Below are positions 6,405-10,236 of a DNA stretch of 10,236 nt, one piece after another. A model generated the notes under the pieces. It had not been told where the DNA came from. It made no database searches and was given only the letters and a program-made list of their open reading frames with translations. The translations under genes were made by a program, and so were the position numbers. Where the stretch lies: NCBI GenBank assembly GCA_937958145.1, contig CALGOE010000106.1, forward strand, positions 1 through 10,236. Reading direction: 5' to 3'. The stretch comes from an uncultured Desulfobacca sp. Lineage in GTDB: Bacteria > Desulfobacterota > Desulfobaccia > Desulfobaccales > Desulfobaccaceae. The stretch's first letter is position 1. Each line of letters begins with the position of its first letter.

Positions 6405-7304
6405 TCAGGGTTGAGGTCGCAGGTAGGAAGCCAAACCTTCTGACAAGGGGATGGGGGTGAGGCCGAAGTCCTCATAAAAAGGTCGGGGATCGCAGGTATT
6501 CCCGGCCAGGAGCATGGTTATCTGGTCGGCGGTGACCGGGAACCAGGCATACTTCTGGAGCATGTGGGCCATGAGGCGCAGGGGCCAGACGGGCAGGTGG
6601 ACTTTCAAGATTTTGCGGCCCAACACCTGGGCTAAGGTGGCAACGAGGTCGTTCATGGAGACAGGTTCCGGTCCGCCCACATCGTAGCTGCGGTTGACCG
6701 TCGTCGGTTTCTCCAGGGCCAGGGCAAAGGCCTGAGCCACCTGCCAGACGGGAATGGGCTGGAGCTGATAACGGCCATGGCCGATGATGGGCACCACCCC
6801 CAGGGTTTCCATCTGCCGTTTGAGGAGGTTGATGAAGCCGTCTTCGGGTCCATAGATAATGGAGGGCCGCAGGATAGTGTAGGCCAGGCCCGAGGTTTTG
6901 ACCAATTCCTCGGCCCGGAGCTTGGTCTGATGGTAGGCCGCCACGGGCGCCGGCTGGGCCTCCAGGGCGCTCATGTGCAGATACCGGTTGATGCCGGCCT
7001 GGCGGGCGGCGGCCACGATGTTGGCGGTGGCCTGGTAATGCAGTCGGTCGAAGGTGATGCCCCGGGCGGGAAATTCCCGGATAATCCCCACCAGATGCAC
7101 CACTGCGGTGCAGCGGGCGAGCGCCGGGGGCAGGGTGTGGGGTTGGGTGACATCGCCGCAGGCAAAGGTGAGATCAGCCGCGCTGGGCAATTTCTGCTCG
7201 GCCCCGGGCCGGACTAAACAACGCACCCGGTGGCCGTGGGCCAATAAGGCGTGGACCACCTGCCGTCCCACGAAGCCGGTGCCGCCGGTAACCAGGACCT
7301 GCAT
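6405..7304 (-). CDS. NAD(P)-binding SDR-family protein, NDUFA9/epimerase-like
   Basis: This is a 299-residue atypical short-chain dehydrogenase of the complex I NDUFA9-like group. The Rossmann motif VTGGTGFVG (5-13) binds NAD(P), and D51 follows the second strand. HLVGIIREF (70-78) is typical of this group, where the usual serine triad is often altered. YHQTK (124-128) gives the Tyr-x-x-x-Lys pair. LRPSIIYGPEDGFIN (145-159) and the P-V-x-V-A region (184-190) are also family-like. Bacterial relatives are often annotated as NAD-dependent epimerase/dehydratase or as NAD(P)H-binding proteins, and most have unknown substrates. I chose ATG 7304 because homology begins there and GAGG lies about 8 bases upstream. 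It starts 5 bases after the ThiDN stop, so the two are probably co-transcribed and translationally coupled. Its link to thiamine synthesis is only by position. Confidence 0.88.
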   Translation of the reverse strand: MQVLVTGGTGFVGRQVVHALLAHGHRVRCLVRPGAEQKLPSAADLTFACGDVTQPHTLPPALARCTAVVHLVGIIREFPARGITFDRLHYQATANIVAAARQAGINRYLHMSALEAQPAPVAAYHQTKLRAEELVKTSGLAYTILRPSIIYGPEDGFINLLKRQMETLGVVPIIGHGRYQLQPIPVWQVAQAFALALEKPTTVNRSYDVGGPEPVSMNDLVATLAQVLGRKILKVHLPVWPLRLMAHMLQKYAWFPVTADQITMLLAGNTCDPRPFYEDFGLTPIPLSEGLASYLRPQP

Positions 7305-7309
7305 AATCG

Positions 7310-8659
7310 TTACCTCGCATCCTGGGCCTGCAGGGCTTGCTGCAGGGCCAGGACTTTGGTGACCACGTCCATGGGGTTGTTCCCCAGGACGCGGATCATG
7401 GCTTCTTTGCCCCACTCACCCCGGTCGTAGATCAGGTCTGGCGGCGGTTCGCCGGGGTCCAGAACTGATGCTACCCCCCAGGCCAGGGTGCTTCCCTCCC
7501 GGGCTTTGACCTCGGGTGGTTCCTGGGAACGATCGAAATGGGCCACCTGTAGGTGCAATAAAGGCGCCAATACCTCTACTTTCTCAAAAAAGCGGATATT
7601 CATGGCCGCCCGGATCTGGGGGTGGAGCCGGTTGGCCGTCAGGATGATGGCGGCGATATGACGGGAGGCGCCGAAGGCCGGTTCCCGGGGGATGAGCAAG
7701 CCCTGGGGGGTGCGGAGGAGACGGCCGGGGAAGGCGGCCACATCTTCAGGGCCGCGGGGATAGATGGTGGCATAGCCCAGATTGCTTTGGACCTCGGGGA
7801 TGAGGTCGGTGATGTCGTTCGCTTGGAGGCGCGCAGCGGCGGCGGCCAGAGCTTGGAGGACCGCCCAGCGCTCCTGCTCCCGGAGAAAGGCGGCGGCGGT
7901 ATGAACCGGTCCCCGGCCGGAACCCAGGGGCAGGCCCCAGCGGATGGCTTCGGCCACCAGCGTCCGGGCTTGGTTGACGGCTTCGGGGAGGGACCGGCCC
8001 TGGGCCAGATGCGCGGCCAGGGCTGCAGCCAGAGCACAGCCGGTGCCGTGGGTATGCGGGGCTGGCAGGCGCTCCCCGGGGAGATGGTAGAGGTTGTGGC
8101 CATCGGCCAGAACATCCACCGGCGGTCCGGCCAGGTGCCCGCCTTTGATGAGGACGGCCTGGGGGCCCAACCGGAGGAGGTCCTGGGCTGCGGCCGCCAT
8201 GCCGGGCACATCGGTAATCTGGCGTTGCAGCAAGAGGCCGGCTTCCGCCAGGTTAGGGGTCAGGACGGTGGTCAACGGCAGCAACTCTTCCTTGAGCACC
8301 TGAATTCCGGCCTCTTCCAGAAGGATGGCGCCGTCGCTGGCCGCCAGGACCGGGTCGAGGACGATGGGCGCCGCCACCTGGCGCAGGGCGGCGGCCACGG
8401 TCCGGACGATGGCAGCGGTGGCCAGCATGCCGATCTTCACCGCATCCACCCGGATATCGCTGAGGATTGAGGTCAACTGGGCCGCAACGAGATCAGGGGC
8501 CAGCGGCTCCCAGCGTTGGACGCCCTGGGAGTTTTGGGCGGTGATGGCGGTGATGACCGTCAGTCCGTACACGCCTGTAAGGGTGGCAACTTTCAAGTCC
8601 TGTTGGCTTCCCGCCCCGGCGCTGGGGTCGGAGCCGGCGATGCTTAAAAGGGTGCGCAT
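7310..8659 (-). CDS. thiDN: Bifunctional HMP/HMP-P kinase and thiamine-phosphate synthase (ThiD-ThiN fusion)
   Basis: This is a 449-residue fusion for thiamine synthesis in the cytoplasm. The N-terminal ThiD part (about 1-262) phosphorylates hydroxymethylpyrimidine and then its monophosphate. It shows SIAGSDPSAGAG (6-17), TAITAQNSQGV (37-47), KIGML (75-79), DPV (102-104), TPNLAEA (134-140), IKGGH (171-175), and HGTGC (204-208) with the anion-hole/catalytic Cys208. The C-terminal ThiN part (about 265-449) couples HMP-PP to thiazole phosphate, doing the job of ThiE with an unrelated fold. IPEVQSNLGYA (287-297), GPEDVAAFPGR (303-313), ASRHIAAIILTANR (331-344), MNIRF (353-357), DLIYDRGEWGKEA (408-420) and LGNNP are typical. 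ThiD-ThiN fusions are known in archaea and a minority of bacteria. I chose ATG 8659, where ThiD homology starts; GAGG is 11 bases upstream, a slightly long spacing. No TPP riboswitch signature was seen upstream. Confidence 0.93.
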   Translation of the reverse strand: MRTLLSIAGSDPSAGAGSQQDLKVATLTGVYGLTVITAITAQNSQGVQRWEPLAPDLVAAQLTSILSDIRVDAVKIGMLATAAIVRTVAAALRQVAAPIVLDPVLAASDGAILLEEAGIQVLKEELLPLTTVLTPNLAEAGLLLQRQITDVPGMAAAAQDLLRLGPQAVLIKGGHLAGPPVDVLADGHNLYHLPGERLPAPHTHGTGCALAAALAAHLAQGRSLPEAVNQARTLVAEAIRWGLPLGSGRGPVHTAAAFLREQERWAVLQALAAAAARLQANDITDLIPEVQSNLGYATIYPRGPEDVAAFPGRLLRTPQGLLIPREPAFGASRHIAAIILTANRLHPQIRAAMNIRFFEKVEVLAPLLHLQVAHFDRSQEPPEVKAREGSTLAWGVASVLDPGEPPPDLIYDRGEWGKEAMIRVLGNNPMDVVTKVLALQQALQAQDAR

Positions 8660-8665
8660 GGATGG

Positions 8666-8866
8666 TCAAACCTCGGCGAAGGTGGCGACAAGGCGGTCCC
8701 GGCCGGTTGTGGCCCGGTGGTCTGAGGAACCGCACGGCAGGGTGGCCCCGACCTGAAAGGCCGGCCCCGCCATGGCTCTTACTTTACCACAAAAACCGCC
8801 GGGACGGGAAGGGGTCGGGGGTGGCTCAGAGAGGATGTTGATGGGGGGAAAGTAGTGAGTGTTCAT
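8666..8866 (-). CDS. Doubtful 66-residue ORF upstream of thiDN
   Basis: An ATG at 8866 on the minus strand has GGGGGAG 7 bases upstream. The frame runs 66 codons to a TGA that ends 6 bases before the thiDN start, and the thiDN ribosome site (GAGG) lies inside its last codons. The sequence (MNTHYFPPINILSEPPPTPS at the start) is proline-rich, then changes to ordinary composition (GRDRLVATFAEV at the end), and I recognise no domain. Its start codon lies within the left inverted repeat of the element described separately. The good spacing to thiDN argues for a coupled leader ORF. The odd composition and GC-rich context argue for chance. Confidence 0.2.
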   Translation of the reverse strand: MNTHYFPPINILSEPPPTPSRPGGFCGKVRAMAGPAFQVGATLPCGSSDHRATTGRDRLVATFAEV

Positions 8867-8897
8867 CCGGAAACTCCCCCGACGTTTTTCATTATGC

Positions 8898-8915
8898 CTC
8901 GAGCATGAACTCGAG
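8898..8915. repeat. CTCGAG inverted/direct repeat hairpin
   Basis: Two copies of the palindrome CTCGAG (8898-8903 and 8910-8915) flank a 6-base spacer, CATGAA. Because each copy is itself a palindrome, they are both direct and inverted repeats and can form a 6-bp stem with a 6-base loop, or offer two equal dimer sites. It lies inside the MITE-like segment, next to its AT-rich core. Confidence 0.4.
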
Positions 8916-8950
8916 ATAGATTTATCGTGTTGATAATATTAATTTAATAC

Positions 8951-8988
8951 CCCTCACCCAAACCCTCTCCCCGCAAGCGGGGCGAGGG
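8951..8988. repeat. C-rich/G-rich intergenic hairpin of a dispersed type
   Basis: A CCCCTCACCCAAACCCTC lead-in (8950-8967) runs into a stem: CCCTC (8963-8967) pairs with GAGGG (8984-8988), and CCCCGC (8969-8974) with GCGGGG (8977-8982), with one T-C mismatch between and an AA at the tip. Hairpins with this CCCTCACCC...AACCCTCTCCC wording are seen repeatedly between genes in many bacterial genomes, from general knowledge. Only a short, mixed T run follows, so it is not a good intrinsic terminator on the plus strand, though it may stabilise or end transcripts. Confidence 0.55.
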
Positions 8989-9028
8989 CTTTAAGGACTT
9001 TCCGGATGAGAACTAGTTAAATTCTGCC

Positions 9029-9078
9029 TCAGCCACTGAACCAACGCGCCTTGTTTCTCAGTGGGCTGACGGTTGGTT
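9029..9078 (+). promoter_or_regulatory. Two mutually exclusive inverted repeats ahead of the ABC genes
   Basis: CAGCCACTGA (9030-9039) pairs with TCAGTGGGCTG (9058-9068) as a 10-bp stem with one bulged G and an 18-base loop. An alternative stem joins AACCAAC (9039-9045) with GTTGGTT (9072-9078). The two pairings cannot form at once. If this part is transcribed it could act as a switch in the leader, but no T run or ribosome site is tied to it and no promoter upstream of it is evident. Confidence 0.25.
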
Positions 9079-9201
9079 TGGCGCCGCAGTCAAGGGAAAT
9101 TCTGGGGCTACTCTGGCCAAGAGAGGGGCAGCGGCTTATTATAAAACAATGTGAAACAGGTATTCTGCAAAATCTGAAAAAAGAAATACAAGAGGATGGG
9201 T

Positions 9202-9921
9202 GTGAATTTGAGTGCATCGGGCCGATCCGAGCCGCGACGGCAAGCGCCGGCGCCGCTTATTTCCCTGCGGGGGGTAACGAAAACGTACCATCAGGGCAGC
9301 GAGGAAGTCAAAGCCCTGTGCGAGGTTGACTTGGACATCGATGACGGCGAATTTCTCGCTGTCACGGGCAAAAGCGGCTGCGGCAAGAGTACCTTGCTGC
9401 ATGTCATCGGTGGCCTGGAGGGTATCTCGGCCGGGAGTATCAGGTTTCGGGGGCGGGATCTGAGCCGGTTTCAGGAAGAACAACTGACCCGCTATCGACG
9501 GGATGAGGTGGGCATTGTTTTCCAGAGCTTTAATCTGATGCCCTTGTTGACCATGGCCGAGAATGTGGCCCTGCCCCAGATTTTGCGGGGGACTCCCTCC
9601 CAGGAAGCCCTGCGGCTGGCCGAGGCCTGGCTGGAGCGGGTCAATCTTTGGCACCGACGGGATCATAAGCCCCACCAGGTTTCGGGCGGCGAGATGCAGC
9701 GGGCGGCGATAGCCCGGGCCCTTATCAACGGCCCGGCCCTGTTGCTGGCGGATGAGCCCACCGGCAATCTGGATTCGGTGAATGCCTCCCAGGTGCTGCA
9801 ATTATTTGCTGAGTTGCAGGCCCAGGAGCAGCTCACTGTGATCATGGTCACGCATGCTCTGGAGGCGGCCCAATATGCCAACCGTATTATTAAAATGCAG
9901 GATGGACGGCTGAGCCCATGA
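9202..9921 (+). CDS. ABC exporter ATP-binding protein, LolD/MacB type
   Basis: This is a cytoplasmic ATPase of about 239 residues that powers an envelope permease of the MacB/LolCDE/FtsX class. All ABC motifs are present: Walker A GKSGCGKST, the Q-loop QSFNLMPLLT with the subfamily-typical NLMPLLT wording, signature SGGEMQRAAIARAL, Walker B LLLADEPTGNLD, and the switch His in VTH. The DEPTGNLDS wording is typical of the LolD/MacB/FtsE group. I prefer GTG 9202, because AGAGG ends 6 bases upstream. The in-frame ATG at 9196 directly abuts that site, with no spacing, and would add two residues. The N-terminal 15-20 residues are a non-conserved extension. The stop overlaps the permease start as ATGA, so the two subunits are made together. 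The substrate (lipoprotein, lipid, peptide or drug) is not shown by the ATPase. Confidence 0.93.
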   Translation: MNLSASGRSEPRRQAPAPLISLRGVTKTYHQGSEEVKALCEVDLDIDDGEFLAVTGKSGCGKSTLLHVIGGLEGISAGSIRFRGRDLSRFQEEQLTRYRRDEVGIVFQSFNLMPLLTMAENVALPQILRGTPSQEALRLAEAWLERVNLWHRRDHKPHQVSGGEMQRAAIARALINGPALLLADEPTGNLDSVNASQVLQLFAELQAQEQLTVIMVTHALEAAQYANRIIKMQDGRLSP

Positions 9922-10236
9922 AGCTGTGGATGCTGCGCCTGCCGTTTCGACACCTGAAAGAGCACCCGGGCCGGAGTCTTTTGGGTATTCTCAGCATTGC
10001 CCTGGGCACGGCCGTGTATTTGAGTATTGCCCTGGCCTCACACAGCGCCTTGCAGAGTTTCCAGGCGGGGGTGGCGGCCGTGGCCGGCAGAACGCAATTG
10101 CGGCTGCAAAGCCCCGGCGCCTCTTTAGACGAGAGGCTTTTCCCCACGGTGCGGCAACTGCCGTTGGTCCGGGAGGCGGCGCCGGTGCTGGAGACCATGG
10201 TGGAGGTCCGGGGGCAGGAGACCGTTTCGGCCTTAC
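9918..10236 (+). CDS. FtsX/MacB-type ABC permease, N-terminal part (3' end outside window)
   Basis: The frame opens at ATG 9918, overlapping the ATPase stop as ATGA, and is open to the window edge (106 codons). After a short basic cytoplasmic start (FRHLKEHPGRS) there is one membrane helix at about residues 20-41 (SLLGILSIALGTAVYLSIAL). A soluble periplasmic portion follows (QSFQAGVAAVAGRTQLRLQS and on), which fits the MacB-like periplasmic core domain. R-x-L-L-x-x-L-x-I-A-L-G wording at the first helix is typical of the MacB/FtsX permease family. Whether it has four helices, or eight to ten as in duplicated forms, lies outside the window. Confidence 0.88.
   Translation, partial: MKLWMLRLPFRHLKEHPGRSLLGILSIALGTAVYLSIALASHSALQSFQAGVAAVAGRTQLRLQSPGASLDERLFPTVRQLPLVREAAPVLETMVEVRGQETVSAL

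Larger units (their letters stand above)
8863..9009. repeat. MITE-like segment with 11-bp perfect terminal inverted repeats
   Basis: TCATCCGGAAA (8863-8873) and TTTCCGGATGA (8999-9009) are exact reverse complements bracketing 147 bases; a few more matches lie outside (the AGT/ACT positions). The interior has an AT-rich core (about 8916-8950), a CTCGAG hairpin and a strong C-rich/G-rich hairpin near the right end. Small non-autonomous elements and other dispersed intergenic repeats often have such ends. No transposase gene is present, and no clean target-site duplication was found at the ends. It is also possible that the two arms simply form a long-range stem. Confidence 0.4.
8660..9201. other. 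Divergent intergenic region between thiDN and the ABC exporter
   Basis: About 540 bases separate the two divergent genes. Next to thiDN is a GC-rich stretch (8660-8830) with a doubtful small minus-strand ORF. The middle (8863-9009) is a segment bounded by inverted repeats. The right part (9010-9190) turns AT-richer and carries two overlapping inverted repeats. A -10-like TATTAT (9137-9142) has only a poor -35 (CTGGCC, 9113-9118), so it is a weak promoter candidate for the ABC genes. No convincing promoter for thiDN was found. I see no tRNA or known small RNA here. Confidence 0.6.

Noticed and set aside
6391..6416. Direct repeat GGGTTGAGG at the tsaD/SDR junction
   Set aside because: Two 9-base copies 17 bases apart, one across the tsaD stop codon and one in SDR coding sequence; G-rich context makes chance likely.
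5804..6475. 223-codon minus-strand frame opposite tsaD, overlapping the SDR 3' end
   Set aside because: It is antisense to conserved TsaD motifs, with no family resemblance.
7622..8470. 282-codon open frame on the plus strand opposite thiDN
   Set aside because: It is entirely antisense to a clear ThiD-ThiN gene. Its product is glycine- and glutamine-rich with no domain, as expected from the shadow of a GC-biased gene.
8660..9070. TPP riboswitch ahead of thiDN
   Set aside because: A CTGAGA-like string occurs on the minus strand near 9056-9061, but the second THI-box half (the CTGGATAATGCCAGCG-type core) is missing and the distance to thiDN is too great.
9139..9801. 220-codon minus-strand frame opposite the ABC ATPase
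   Set aside because: It is antisense to intact Walker A, signature and Walker B motifs.

Overview
This window looks like an ordinary chromosomal stretch of a moderately GC-rich Gram-negative bacterium. The closest fit by feel is a sulfate-reducing or syntrophic lineage of the former Deltaproteobacteria (Desulfobacterota, for example Desulfobacca-like). That placement rests on gene content, the style of the RecO, TsaD and DnaJ proteins, and a ThiD-ThiN fusion. It is an inference without any database search. All recognisable genes are core or housekeeping types. I see no phage, plasmid, CRISPR, rRNA or tRNA signal.

Layout, left to right. Bases 1-612 are the 3' part of dnaJ (zinc-finger half plus the C-terminal substrate-binding domains). 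After a strong extended -10 promoter (about 664-693) comes an unrecognised 54-residue single-span membrane protein (756-920). A leader of about 230 bases follows, with a 14-bp palindrome, a perfect TTGACA box and a foldable 5' UTR, and then a U32-family [4Fe-4S] protein (1154-2182). An intrinsic terminator (2211-2239) closes that unit.

Bases 2252-6397 are a compact same-strand cluster: an Smr-domain protein, a GT-C membrane glycosyltransferase (5 bases after smr), recO, and tsaD. The tsaD start overlaps the stop of a possible tiny leader ORF. On the opposite strand, converging on tsaD with only 7 bases between them, are an NDUFA9-like SDR protein (6405-7304) and, just upstream of it in transcription, a bifunctional ThiD-ThiN thiamine enzyme (7310-8659); these two are spaced like one operon.

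Bases 8660-9201 are a divergent intergenic region. It holds an approximately 147-bp segment bounded by perfect 11-bp inverted repeats, with a C-rich/G-rich hairpin and a CTCGAG hairpin inside; this is a MITE-like candidate. From 9202 onward an ABC exporter begins: a LolD/MacB-type ATPase, overlapping by ATGA with an FtsX/MacB-type permease that runs off the right edge.

The genes cover protein folding (DnaJ), RNA or cofactor modification (U32, TsaD), DNA repair (RecO, possibly Smr), cell-surface glycosylation (GT-C), thiamine synthesis (ThiDN) and envelope export (ABC). I found no clear undescribed multi-gene system. The most interesting items are the inverted-repeat element, the structured leader of the U32 gene, and the small membrane protein with its own strong promoter.
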